A stretch of 64,000 bases of DNA, from the NCBI RefSeq assembly GCF_051020765.1, contig NW_027469372.1, positions 62,001 through 126,000 on the forward strand, in the 5' to 3' direction. The stretch is from Lasioglossum baleicum (Eukaryota; Arthropoda; Insecta; Hymenoptera; Halictidae). Both the position numbers and the translations under genes were made by a program. The notes under the pieces are model-generated. The model made no database searches, had not been told where the DNA came from, and was given only the letters and a program-made list of their open reading frames with translations. Below, piece by piece: positions 17,014-26,448 of the stretch; positions within the stretch are counted from its first letter, which is position 1, and the number at the start of each line of letters is the position of its first letter.

Positions 17014-18979
17014 TGTCACGTCCGTCACTGTGTTTTTGTTACAGGTACCAAGAGAGAGAAAAGGATGGCACTCAAGAACAGTGACAGACGGACGGTGGAG
17101 ATATGAAGAGTAATTGAAGAGTGGTCTTTCGTGCCGAGACAGCCGCGGGCTGTCATATGCACTAGGACAACCGATATTGCTATGGATGCAGTCAAGAAGA
17201 GAACGTCCGACGCGGTTACAAGGAGTGTCCCGACAAGAATCGCGCGCGAGAGGATGCAACGAGAACGGTGAGTTTACAGGATTCAACAATTATACAAGAT
17301 ATTATACGACTCACCGCAATGTTGTATTAACGCCTAATAATATTGTTGCAGCAGGAACTGGCGGTACTGACAGTAGGTGTCGTACATCGGATCTTCTATA
17401 CAGATGTCCTCGAGGTGGGGAAGATCTGGCAAAGTTGCTGCTGCTCGGTTCGGGACGACGTTAGTGGCCTTGGATGCTGGCCGCAAGACGACACGTTGAT
17501 GAGCTGGCAGAGGAACGTCACGGATGATTCGGCAACGGACCCTGGGAACGATGATCGTGTCTCGGCTGTCGTCGTCGTCGGCTATGTCGATCACCTCTGG
17601 ACAATCGACCGGATGTAGAACTGGCGTCGGAGCTCGCGAGAGGTCCGCGTGGTTGACCTCTTTAGGAGGGTTGCAAGGGCAACCGTATACAGAAACGTAA
17701 TCGGACGCGTCACACGGAATGTGCTCGGTGGTTCCCAGAAGCTGTCCACTCGGTAGTGGCAATGATTTGATCGAGCACCGCTTTATTTCTCAACGCGCGT
17801 CTCAATTTAGCAAGTTGATACTTGCGTCCCGCTCGACGTGGGCGTCGCATGGGTAAGGAATAGTAATGATGGAATATTAATAATATAATGAAAATGAAAC
17901 TCCATTTGTTACTAACCTTTTAGGTAGTTAACTCGCTTCACGTCTATAGTGGCGGCTCAGCGTTTCCACTGCGCTCTTTAGACCAATTCTAGACGTGGCA
18001 CGAGAACTTCTCTGTGACTCGCTTCAAATTCCTTATTGGCGGCTCAGCGTTTCCACTGCGCACTTTAGACCAAGTCCGGATATGTCACGAGTTTAATATA
18101 TTCTATGCAAGAACTGAATTGGAAGATGGTGTTGAACTAACACAAGAATAACAAGATCGAAGCACTGGTATAACAACGATATATTAAATAAGAACTGGTA
18201 AGTACACTGGTATACAATATGTAAGTAGTATTATAATAAGAGTAGTAATTGGATTAATGAATAATGGATATAGTAATATGTTGTAGGATTAATGTATGAG
18301 AATTAGGACTTGAGTTGAGTTGAGTTAGAGTTGGAATTGGAATTGGAATTAGGAGTGAAGGATCGACACACTTCACTATCGCGGAGCTAGACTGAACACG
18401 TCTGCTCTTAAAGTCGGAAGAAGCCGGACTGGCGGCTGAGGCCAGGTTGGCACGACTGCTCGAGTCGCCGGTCGGAGGCGGACTGATGCAAGCGTCCGCT
18501 CTGCCTTGCCTCCTTCGGTCGGAGTGGGGATAGCTGACGCTGCAGTCTCTTTGTTCTTCAGTCGTCGGAGTGGGAGAACCGCTGACGCAGCAGCGTCTTC
18601 GCTCCCGGGGACTGCACGTGCATTTCTGCTGACGCTGCAGTCTCGTGGCTGTCCTATTGCCCTCTACGAGCGTGGGACTGCTGATGCAGCAGTCTTTGGA
18701 CTTCTCGACGTTTCTAGAAGCTTCTAGATGCTTCCAGAGTGATGCAATACTTTATTGCATTATGTGTCGTGGTGATGGGTTGAAACTGAGGTAAGGTGTT
18801 GATCAAGGTGAAGTTATGGTGATGGGTAGAGACGGAGATAAGGATTAGAACAATAGAATATATGAGATCTTAATACTATGCTCTTATGTCTAGGGGACGG
18901 TGTGTGGATCTTATGCAGATCAGACCTTGTATACATAGTGTATGTACAAGGCCAACGTCGTACATCGGACGACGTAACA
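17014..18979 (-). repeat. LTR B, reversed, 3' LTR of B2 (1966 bp)
   Basis: Full LTR B on the minus strand. Its right neighbour at 18980 is the B purine tract side (an upstream-of-3'-LTR context), while its left neighbour is AAATT, the sequence that follows a 5' LTR. It therefore looks like the shared LTR of a former tandem of two reversed elements, of which the left one has been deleted up to the B1 junction. Heat-shock cluster at 18701-18735. Confidence 0.85.
17334..17850 (-). pseudogene. LTR B ORF, frameshifted copy
   Basis: Minus-strand copy of the LTR ORF, ATG at 17850, with the same two-base deletion as B1. The C-terminal 142 codons remain open but out of frame with the basic N-terminus. 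Confidence 0.7.
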
Positions 18980-18994
18980 CCTCCCAACGCGGAA

Positions 18995-19024
18995 AAGAAA
19001 TTTCTTACAAGGGAGAAATTTCTC
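18995..19024. promoter_or_regulatory. Two 12-bp palindromes before the B 3' LTR
   Basis: AAGAAATTTCTT (18995-19006) and GAGAAATTTCTC (19013-19024) are perfect palindromes and each is an nGAAnnTTCn heat-shock dyad. They lie between the Env stop and the purine tract. The same pair occurs in B3 at 50738-50749 and 50756-50767. Confidence 0.5.
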
Positions 19025-19045
19025 GCTCAACACTCGACCTCACAC

Positions 19046-19264
19046 TCATTCATGCGACGCATCGTCCGGGGGTACTCCGCGCAGGGAGCACAGTTCTCGG
19101 CGAGTATTTCCTATATCTGTACGAAACACTGGTCGCACTGAAATGTTGTCGGTGTCGGCACGCGGGGCTGGGGCTGGTTTTATGCAATTTATTTCGCTTT
19201 GTTCATTTTGCATAGTTGGGTTTTGGGTGGGTGGGGAATCACTGGTGTCACTGTCACTTTTGTC
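19046..19264 (-). pseudogene. Remnant of Env cytoplasmic tail (B2)
   Basis: The minus strand reads SDSPPTQNP...KPAPAPRADTDN...RRELCSLRGVPPDDASHE then TGA at 19046-19048, which matches the last part of B3 Env. A stop at 19265-19267 closes the frame upstream and no Env ectodomain precedes it. The tail is in a different frame from both the PR ORF and the Cys-rich ORF. Confidence 0.7.
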
Positions 19265-21810
19265 TCAGGTGACGAGATTACGGCTTTGGCACAAACACTC
19301 TGCATCTCTAATTTGCTTGAGTATTGGTGTCTTCGTCCGAGGAAGAGGTGCTTGAGTTTTCGTCCTCTTCTTCGTCGTCCGTGAGAATTTCGCCTCTTTC
19401 TCTTCTTATTCTGGCAGTGTCTGTTGCTGCCCGATCCAGTGCGAGGAGGAAACTGCAGTGGATGCATTCCAATATTGGGGTTTCCCTCAATATGGGTTTT
19501 GTACACGCGTCGCATGCGTTCTTCCTTTTCCTTGTAAGAACGTGCGTGTATACGATGACCCTCCTGACTACCGCAGTGAGGCTGCAGGCAAGGCATAGTT
19601 CTCTGCCATTTAGGGAGATTCTGTGTCTGCCATTGTAGCAGAATATTCCCTGGTATCTGTAGATGAAGTCTCCGGCTTTGTTCGCCGATGGTCTCGCCGG
19701 TTGTAAGTGTCCGCACATGTTGATTGTGTTTGTGGATACTGGACACGATGTGGTAGGCGGCTGGGAACAGGCTGGGATTCTGGCTGTAGGAACTTCTTCG
19801 AAGTGCTGCTGTCGTTTGTTCTGTATCTTCCGGCGGTGGAAGGAGATTCTGTCGACGCTGGGTTTCGGATTTCGCTCGCTTATCGGTGTTGACCGGACGC
19901 GTGATTATCGCGGATTCTAATTTCGCGTCAGCGGAGGACTGTAATGAAATCTCCTGGGAGGGTTTCTTATCGCAAATCGCAGGAGACGCTACAATCATTG
20001 TTCGCGGGTTATTGCAAAGGTATAGTATAATACGAAATTTGTTTCTCCTTTTTGCTGACGCGTATTTTACAGACGTATAATTCCTAGATGGATGGAAATC
20101 GCTTTGCGGTGCACGGATACTTGACCGTTGAGACTGGAAGAGATCATGTCCCGGCGAAAAATCAGAGGTAGGTTTTTGAAATGAAATATAGACTCTCTTT
20201 GACTCTGATTTAGAAATTATCGCGGGATGATCTTTTATGATCGACTCGTATGCTCGGTCTATACGAGGTAGAGTTTTATGCTTTATTTTATGTAGACGTT
20301 CTGTCGTCTTTAGAGAATCAAAGGCGGGGACATTTCCTTTCAACCTAGACTCGGAATAGAAACAATCGGACTTGATACCGGAGCTTGTAGAATAAACCTT
20401 CATAGGTTTGAATTCGCGGGAGTCTTCTTTGGACTCTGGATTAAAATTGTCGGGATGGTTACCGAATACGTCGGGATGGTTACCGGAATTGAAAAGGTCG
20501 GGATGGTTACCGAATGCGTCGGGATGGTTACCGGAGTTAGAATAATGATCGGGCTGGTTACCGGAGTTAGAATAAGAATCGGGCTGGTTACCGGAGTTAG
20601 TATAAGGATCGGGCTGGTTACCGGAGTTAGTATAAGAATCGGGCTGGTTACCGGAGTTAGTATAATGATCGGGCTGGTTACCGGAGTTAGTATAAGAATC
20701 GGGCTGGTTACCGGAGTTAGTAAGGTCGGAAGAGTACGACTCGATTTCTTCCATCTCCAATGGGGGCAATCCAAATGAAACTCTTTCCGACGAGGTGTTA
20801 AAACACCGGAGGCTCGCTTTGCCTTTACGATTGGTGACAACGCAGTCACCCAGGAATACATCCGGCGCTACATTAACACGGCGGATATATCCCTGTTTAG
20901 GTCCCTCGACGTCGACCGCTATGCACGCAACGGTACGAGGTTCGAGGACGAATTCTTCGGATTTCAGAGGAGTCTTTGTTCGGACTCGATCCTCACGCTC
21001 CACGACCCGACTTCTCGCAGTGTACTCCGATATCTCTCGAGTCTCCTTCGATTCCGGCCGGCTTTTCACGGCGTTTTTCTCTAGGGAGTACTCGATCGAA
21101 TCCCGAGGAGGCATTGAAATAACCTCCGTCACCGGAGCTCTGCAAGGTCTGACCGCGGGTGCACGAGGATTTGAGGAAGACACTCGAACGTTCCTTGCCG
21201 AATGTTCCTCACGCTTGGCGGCTGGAGTTTTAACGAGATCGTTGGTCATAGACGAAGGCATTGAAATAACCTCTGCTGCCAATTCATCGCGAGGCTCAGC
21301 CGTGGGCGCGCAAGGGTTCGAGAAGGGAACCCGAATGTTTCCTATCGTAATGTATTCATTCGCAAAGGAGATCTCGGCTCCTGTTCTGAAGAAGGGAGAA
21401 CCGAGGATTCCGTCGATGTTAATTGGGAAGTTTTCTTCCAAGACATGAAATTCGATAGGGTTTTGACCCTGTAAGTGTATTTTAATTTGACCGAGAGTTG
21501 GAATGGATCCCTCGGTTATTCCTTGGACTTCTATAGTGTTCGTATAATCTATAGGTAGATTTGGTTCTAGACTTGACGCACGAATTAAATTGATCTCCGA
21601 ACCCGTGTCCAACAAAAATTCACACTTCTTTTGTAATTGAGGGGCGGAGATTTTTACGCGCGGAATTGGTGAGTCTGCAGCAAGATTTACTGCTGAGACG
21701 AATCGTCGGACTGGTCGTTCGTCCGGATAGTCGTTTGGGTGCGGGCTGTAGTTTGGGTTGAAGATGCGGCCTCCCGCCTGGGGTTGGCTTCGGTCGGGAG
21801 GCCGGACTCG
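19189..21810 (-). CDS. Protease-linker ORF without Env (B2)
   Basis: Minus-strand -1 frame open from the slip site (21810) to 19189; the protease motif begins at 21615 and gives 808 codons from there. Protease and connector are like B1/B3. The linker has six 10-aa repeats first and 16-aa units after, the reverse order of B1 and B3. The next part (SKRVYISFQKP...YASAKRRNK) resembles the family A linker more than B3's. Similarity to B3 ends around QNLLPPPED (about 19850). After that the frame is open but low in recognisable features and overlaps the Cys-rich ORF in another frame, so its last 220 residues may not be a real product. Confidence 0.65.
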   Translation of the reverse strand, partial: RVRPPDRSQPQAGGRIFNPNYSPHPNDYPDERPVRRFVSAVNLAADSPIPRVKISAPQLQKKCEFLLDTGSEINLIRASSLEPNLPIDYTNTIEVQGITEGSIPTLGQIKIHLQGQNPIEFHVLEENFPINIDGILGSPFFRTGAEISFANEYITIGNIRVPFSNPCAPTAEPRDELAAEVISMPSSMTNDLVKTPAAKREEHSARNVRVSSSNPRAPAVRPCRAPVTEVISMPPRDSIEYSLEKNAVKSRPESKETREISEYTARSRVVEREDRVRTKTPLKSEEFVLEPRTVACIAVDVEGPKQGYIRRVNVAPDVFLGDCVVTNRKGKASLRCFNTSSERVSFGLPPLEMEEIESYSSDLTNSGNQPDSYTNSGNQPDHYTNSGNQPDSYTNSGNQPDPYTNSGNQPDSYSNSGNQPDHYSNSGNHPDAFGNHPDLFNSGNHPDVFGNHPDNFNPESKEDSREFKPMKVYSTSSGIKSDCFYSESRLKGNVPAFDSLKTTERLHKIKHKTLPRIDRAYESIIKDHPAIISKSESKRVYISFQKPTSDFSPGHDLFQSQRSSIRAPQSDFHPSRNYTSVKYASAKRRNKFRIILYLCNNPRTMIVASPAICDKKPSQEISLQSSADAKLESAIITRPVNTDKRAKSETQRRQNLLPPPEDTEQTTAALRRSSYSQNPSLFPAAYHIVSSIHKHNQHVRTLTTGETIGEQSRRLHLQIPGNILLQWQTQNLPKWQRTMPCLQPHCGSQEGHRIHARSYKEKEERMRRVYKTHIEGNPNIGMHPLQFPPRTGSGSNRHCQNKKRKRRNSHGRRRRGRKLKHLFLGRRHQYSSKLEMQSVCAKAVISSPETKVTVTPVIPHPPKTQLCKMNKAK
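19308..19718 (-). CDS. Cys-rich ORF in place of env (B2), unknown function
   Basis: A 136-codon ORF from the first ATG; the frame is open further upstream to about 19904 (roughly 198 codons). Cysteines fall in pairs: CLAC (42-45), CDAC (69-72) and CIHC (85-88), with C2/H4 and C27 before them. CDAC-X12-CIHC has zinc-ribbon spacing and the whole could be a cross-brace zinc fold. A long basic stretch (VRRV...TRKRK) lies between the pairs and the C-terminus is acidic and Ser-rich (DDEEEDENSSTSSSDEDTN). I do not recognise the family. It sits where Env begins in B3, so it could be an accessory gene of this subfamily or a captured sequence. It may need splicing or another frameshift to be expressed. 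Confidence 0.5.
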   Translation of the reverse strand: MCGHLQPARPSANKAGDFIYRYQGIFCYNGRHRISLNGRELCLACSLTAVVRRVIVYTHVLTRKRKNACDACTKPILRETPILECIHCSFLLALDRAATDTARIRRERGEILTDDEEEDENSSTSSSDEDTNTQAN

Positions 21811-23045
21811 TTTCCCGACCTCCTATTATTATTAAAAGCGCGCTTACGGCACTCGTGAATATCGTGCCCGGGGACTTTGCAGTAGTTGCAAAACTTGTTA
21901 GGGCTTGAGGGGCGATCTGTGCGACCATCGCGGTACGTGTTTTGGTCGCGAGGATTATTTTCCCATCGCCGTTGCGGCGTCGGGGAGCGATAAGAGTCCC
22001 GGTTTGAGTTTCTCGAGGACTGCTGAGACGAATCCGGTCTGTTATCGCGGCGTTCTTGAGTTCGCTCTGGAATGTCACGAGGGGACTCGTACGTGGAACG
22101 CTGGCGATACGGCCGGTTATCAGAGAAGCTGACTCGTTTTTCTTCGCGGATCAGTTCTCGTCGACGAGTCTGGTCTGACTCATACTGCCTGTAAGCAGAG
22201 ATGGCTGCTTCGAAAACAGTGGCAGGATTTCGCGAAGGGCAATGAAGCACTTCGGCACGCAGCTGGGGAAGGAGACCTCGTAGAAAACAATCTACTACGA
22301 AGCGATCTAGTTCTTCGTAATCAAGGCCAATATCTGTGGCATCTTGAATCGCGGTTCGAAGGTCTTTAACGCGATTGATGAAGTCTAAGATGTGCTCGTT
22401 TGGAGCTTGGAGTACACTCGCGAGATCGCCACGGTACTGGTCCACGAATTTGTATGGGCCCAGTACTGTACGTAACTTCTCGCATAGTGCAGAAATTGTG
22501 AATATGTGCTGGCCTTCTATAGCGGCATAAGCACGATCGTGGAGTTTATTGCAGAGCAATTTTGTGAGGGCACGCTCTGCAGTGGCCGGTACGGTGTCAC
22601 GCGCGCGTTTGCATGCACGTATGAATTGTAGGACGGAAGACGAAGTTCCGTCGAATCTAGGGACAAGCTCGGCGGCTTGTTTTAGAGCGAAATTGCCAGT
22701 AGGTTCATACTGTGGGATTTCGCGTGGCTCTGGCGGTGAAGGTTCCCGCATATTAGAGACGTTACTAGGGCCTGGTGTAGGCGATTGTTGACGTAGGCTT
22801 TGACTCGTGATTTGGATGTTATGAAGCTCTTTTCGTATTTCGTCGAGCATATTCTTTTGGTTTTGTGCGTCTTCTTCATATTTGAGACGCAATTTGGCAA
22901 TAAAATCAGTTTCTTCTTTGAGATTTTGCTCTCTACGGGCGAGGTCTTGCGCGTAAAGGAGTAACTCTTCCTCGGTCATTGGAGGAAGGTCTGCGTTAGG
23001 ATCTGCTCGGAGATCCTTTTGAGATCGCGTGATTGGGCGAGACAT
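21687..23045 (-). CDS. gag: Gag polyprotein (B2), 452 aa
   Basis: Minus-strand copy, same length as B1 and B3 with only scattered substitutions. Capsid-like domain and the CCHC knuckle (386-399) intact. The ATG at 23045 follows the PBS (23138-23154) by about 90 bp. Slip site GGGAAAC at 21810-21816 on the minus strand, with the same 9-bp hairpin behind it. Confidence 0.88.
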   Translation of the reverse strand: MSRPITRSQKDLRADPNADLPPMTEEELLLYAQDLARREQNLKEETDFIAKLRLKYEEDAQNQKNMLDEIRKELHNIQITSQSLRQQSPTPGPSNVSNMREPSPPEPREIPQYEPTGNFALKQAAELVPRFDGTSSSVLQFIRACKRARDTVPATAERALTKLLCNKLHDRAYAAIEGQHIFTISALCEKLRTVLGPYKFVDQYRGDLASVLQAPNEHILDFINRVKDLRTAIQDATDIGLDYEELDRFVVDCFLRGLLPQLRAEVLHCPSRNPATVFEAAISAYRQYESDQTRRRELIREEKRVSFSDNRPYRQRSTYESPRDIPERTQERRDNRPDSSQQSSRNSNRDSYRSPTPQRRWENNPRDQNTYRDGRTDRPSSPNKFCNYCKVPGHDIHECRKRAFNNNRRSGNESGLPTEANPRREAASSTQTTARTQTTIRTNDQSDDSSQQ

Positions 23046-23137
23046 TTTGAAAGATATAAATGGGATTTAAGAAATGTGAACTTCGCACTGACACGCGTCG
23101 GGGCTTATTAATGCAAATATCGGCGACCACTTCGATG

Positions 23138-23154
23138 TCCTACCGACTGCGCCA
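23138..23154 (-). other. Primer-binding site of B2
   Basis: Minus-strand TGGCGCAGTCGGTAGGA, five bases from the LTR end at 23159. Confidence 0.75.
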
Positions 23155-23158
23155 AATT

Positions 23159-24224
23159 TGTCACGTCCGTCACTGTGTTTTTGTTACAGGTACCAAGAGA
23201 GAGAAAAGGATGGCACTCAAGAACAGTGACAGACGGACGGTGGAGATATGAAGAGTAATTGAAGAGTGGTCTTTCGTGCCGAGACAGCCGCGGGCTGTCA
23301 TATGCACTAGGACAACCGATATTGCTATGGATGCAGTCAAGAAGAGAACGTCCGACGCGGTTACAAGGAGTGTCCCGACAAGAATCGCGCGCGAGAGGAT
23401 GCAACGAGAACGGTGAGTTTACAGGATTCAACAATTATACAAGATATTATACGACTCACCGCAATGTTGTATTAACGCCTAATAATATTGTTGCAGCAGG
23501 AACTGGCGGTACTGACAGTAGGTGTCGTACATCGGATCTTCTATACAGATGTCCTCGAGGTGGGGAAGATCTGGCAGAGTTGCTGCTGCTCGGTTCGGGA
23601 CGACGTTAGTGGCCTTGGATGCTGGCCGCAAGACGACACGTTGATGAGCTGGCAGAGGAACGTCACGGATGATTCGGCAACGGACCCTGGGAACGATGAT
23701 CGTGTCTCGGCTGTCGTCGTCGTCGGCTATGTCGATCACCTCTGGACAATCGACCGGATGTAGAACTGGCGTCGGAGCTCGCGAGAGGTCCGCGTGGTTG
23801 ACCTCTTTAGGAGGGTTGCAAGGGCAACCGTATACAGAAACGTAATCGGACGCGTCACACGGAATGTGCTCGGTGGTTCCCAGAAGCTGTCCACTCGGTA
23901 GTGGCAATGATTTGATCGAGCACCGCTTTATTTCTCAACGCGCGTCTCAATTTAGCAAGTTGATACTTGCGTCCCGCTCGACGTGGGCGTCGCATGGGTA
24001 AGGAATAGTAATGATGGAATATTAATAATATAATGAAAATGAAACTCCATTTGTTACTAACCTTTTAGGTAGTTAACTCGCTTCACGTCTATAGTGGCGG
24101 CTCAGCGTTTCCACTGCGCTCTTTAGACCAATTCTAGACGTGGCACGAGAACTTCTCTGTGACTCGCTTCAAATTCCTTATTGGCGGCTCAGCGTTTCCA
24201 CTGCGCACTTTAGACCAAGTCCGG
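23159..24224 (-). repeat. LTR B (5' LTR of B2), portion left of A3
   Basis: U5-side half of a reversed LTR B, broken at CCGG (24221-24224) by A3. The rest is 33198-34097; together 1966 bp, the same length as the 3' LTR at 17014-18979. Contains a frameshifted LTR ORF (23479-23995, minus). Confidence 0.88.
23479..23995 (-). pseudogene. LTR B ORF, frameshifted copy (B2 5' LTR)
   Basis: ATG at 23995 on the minus strand, with the same two-base loss as the other B1/B2 LTRs. The 142-codon C-terminal part is identical in sequence to B1's. Confidence 0.7.
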
Positions 24225-26022
24225 TGTGACGTCGGTCGCACCTCCGACGTTAGCTTTAAGACTACATGTAAAATTAGATACATAAGAGCGAGCGTTACCC
24301 TTTAAAGATTCCAAAACTCCTAAAAATCCTTCATAACAATGAATCCTTAACACCACGTACATCTGATTGAAATCCATCAACATAACCTAAAATCCAAAAT
24401 CTGTCAAAATCCTAAAATAGCCAAAAATGGCCCAAACTCGAGGATTGAAATATCATTGGACTCGTGAGCGAAAATCATGAAACTAACCTAAAAATTTGTA
24501 GGTTAGGTTCTCAATTCGCGTTTGTTTAGACTTTACCAAAATTTCGATTTTTGGTAATTTTCAAAAGTACTTAGAATATTTTCAAACATATGATCGGTCG
24601 ACAAATGATGTCAACTAATCATATGACATATAAAATTTACATCGAAACGCCTTGCAAGAGCAAGCGCTCGAAAATATTCTAAGTCCCAATTTATTTAAAT
24701 AAATAAATAGGTACGCCAATGGTTACCACTTAATTTTCGAGTCCTGCACCACTGGGAACGAAAACTGCTGACTCTAGTGCGGCGGCCATCGCGCTGTTTA
24801 CGACGAAGACCGGCACAAAGAGGACACGGTCCCCTTTTGCGAAGTCAGCATTTTTCGAACGAACGTTGTTCGTCGACGAACGTTCGATTCTCCCCAGTCC
24901 TCTCCGGGGACCCGAGTGGGTCAGTCGAGTTTTCGTCAATCTTCCAAGTCCAGACTATTTAGACATAGTCTTTCCAAATCCAGATTGTTTAGACACAATC
25001 TTCCCAAATCCATACTGTTTAGACACAGTCCCTAATACCATTCAGTAATATCGTATTCTTATTCGTTTAATTCAAACATTACTTCGTTTATTCAATTAAA
25101 CATTTTTATTGCGTTTCATATTTCGTACTTAGTACGTATTTCGATTTCGTTAACAATAAGCATCTTTACCTTTGTATTCTTTTACGTTTATAATATACTT
25201 TGTTTTACCAGAGTCAATCTAAATCCCAATTATTATTTCCTTGCTCCTAACTTCGTAGTTTGAAGTGACACGTTGTTAGTTAGAGATAGAGTTCTCACTG
25301 GAAAGTTCGCGAATAGTATTCCTTATTCAATTTCCTGTTACGTGTTCGCGTACGTGCGTGGTAGTGATAGACTTGCTCGCATAGCAAGCTCCGCAGCATC
25401 CACGTCCGTTTTCTCGAATCAAAATATCGTCAACCACGCGGACGATATTCGCGAGATAAATTCACGGGATCGCACAGCGTCCACGCCCGTTTTCGCTAGT
25501 TAAAATATCGTCAATCACGCGGACGATATTCGTGAGTTAGATTCACGGTATCGTACAGCGTCCACGCCCGTTTCCTCAACGAGCGCATCCGTCTACAATA
25601 CCGTAGCAGCCAGCTGTCAATCATTGGAGGTCGTTCCTGTCAAATATTGACGTGACAGAGTTTGGCGCAGTCGTCAATCCTTGAAGGTCGTTTCCAGCCA
25701 TTTGGATCAACGCCTGTCAAGCAGAGCGGACCGAATTCAAGGTCATCAGCGCAACCGTAGCCGTTCATCCGTTGCGAATTCATTTCTCGTGTCAATCGAC
25801 AAACAAGCGAAGCGTAAAAGTAAGTGGAACATATTATCGCGTATGTTTCAGGGTCGCGTGCATCATTCATCTGTGTAAGACTGCATGCAGGTGTCGGCAT
25901 CGGGTCCTAGTCTGTTGATAAAAAGACCAACACTTTTATTAAATGTCAGTCAGTGGAAGAGTAGAGTAGCCGGGCCGCGGTATTCTCTTCTCTTGCTCTT
26001 ATAGCCCCGCCAGGACGTGACA
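24225..26022 (+). repeat. 5' LTR of A3
   Basis: 1798 bp from TGTGACGTCGG to GGACGTGACA, layout as for A1's LTR. TATAAAA at 24629-24635, hairpin triplet near 24943-25032, two 81-bp units, splice-donor-like GTAAGT at 25820-25825. No convincing gene; conserved small ORFs only. Confidence 0.92.
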
Positions 26023-26027
26023 ATTTT

Positions 26028-26044
26028 TGGCGCAGTCGGTAGGA
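26028..26044 (+). other. Primer-binding site of A3
   Basis: TGGCGCAGTCGGTAGGA preceded by ATTTT. A3 has only one PBS. The repeated phrase CACTCGTTGGTCACCGATG later in the leader shows that the second PBS with its inverted arm has been deleted relative to A2 and A4. Confidence 0.75.
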
Positions 26045-26236
26045 CACTCGTTGGTCACCGATGTTAGAGACACCGTCAACACTTTTGTAGGACACTCGTT
26101 GGTCACCGATGTTAGAAGCACGGCATCGAGGAATAAAAATAGAATCAGTGTTAGCACGCGAACCCCTGCGCGTTCCATCATTGTTTGACAATTTAACGCA
26201 GTAGACTTAGAGTCCGTGAGAGCATAGTGTCAGTTA

Positions 26237-26412
26237 AAAGTGCGACGGGCAGTGAAGGAAATGCCCTTTCGCCCACGTTACATACTCAAATTATTTTTCG
26301 CGATGTTCGTACTCAGTACAAATTCATCGAGAGTTTTAGTGAACGTTAAAGTGCGACGGGCGGTTTAGAAAACGCCCCTTCGCCCACGTTATATAGTCGG
26401 ATTATTTTTCGC
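26237..26412 (+). other. Two tandem leader hairpins, A3
   Basis: The leader between PBS and gag has two similar units of about 111 bp. Each holds GTGCGACGGGC followed by a stem with a 10-nt loop: GGGCA/TGCCC (26247-26251/26262-26266) and GGGCG/CGCCC (26358-26362/26373-26377). The closing pair changes A-T to G-C in a compensatory way. Position fits an RNA packaging or dimerisation signal, which is an inference. Confidence 0.6.
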
Positions 26413-26448
26413 GAATTTCATACTTAGAAATTTTCAAGCGACGCAATC

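Noticed and set aside
18506..18727. 73-codon ORF antisense to LTR B (MPPSVGVGIADAAVS type)
   Set aside because: It overlaps the stress-motif region and the motif repeats explain its Ala/Ser-rich composition; no start context or family seen.
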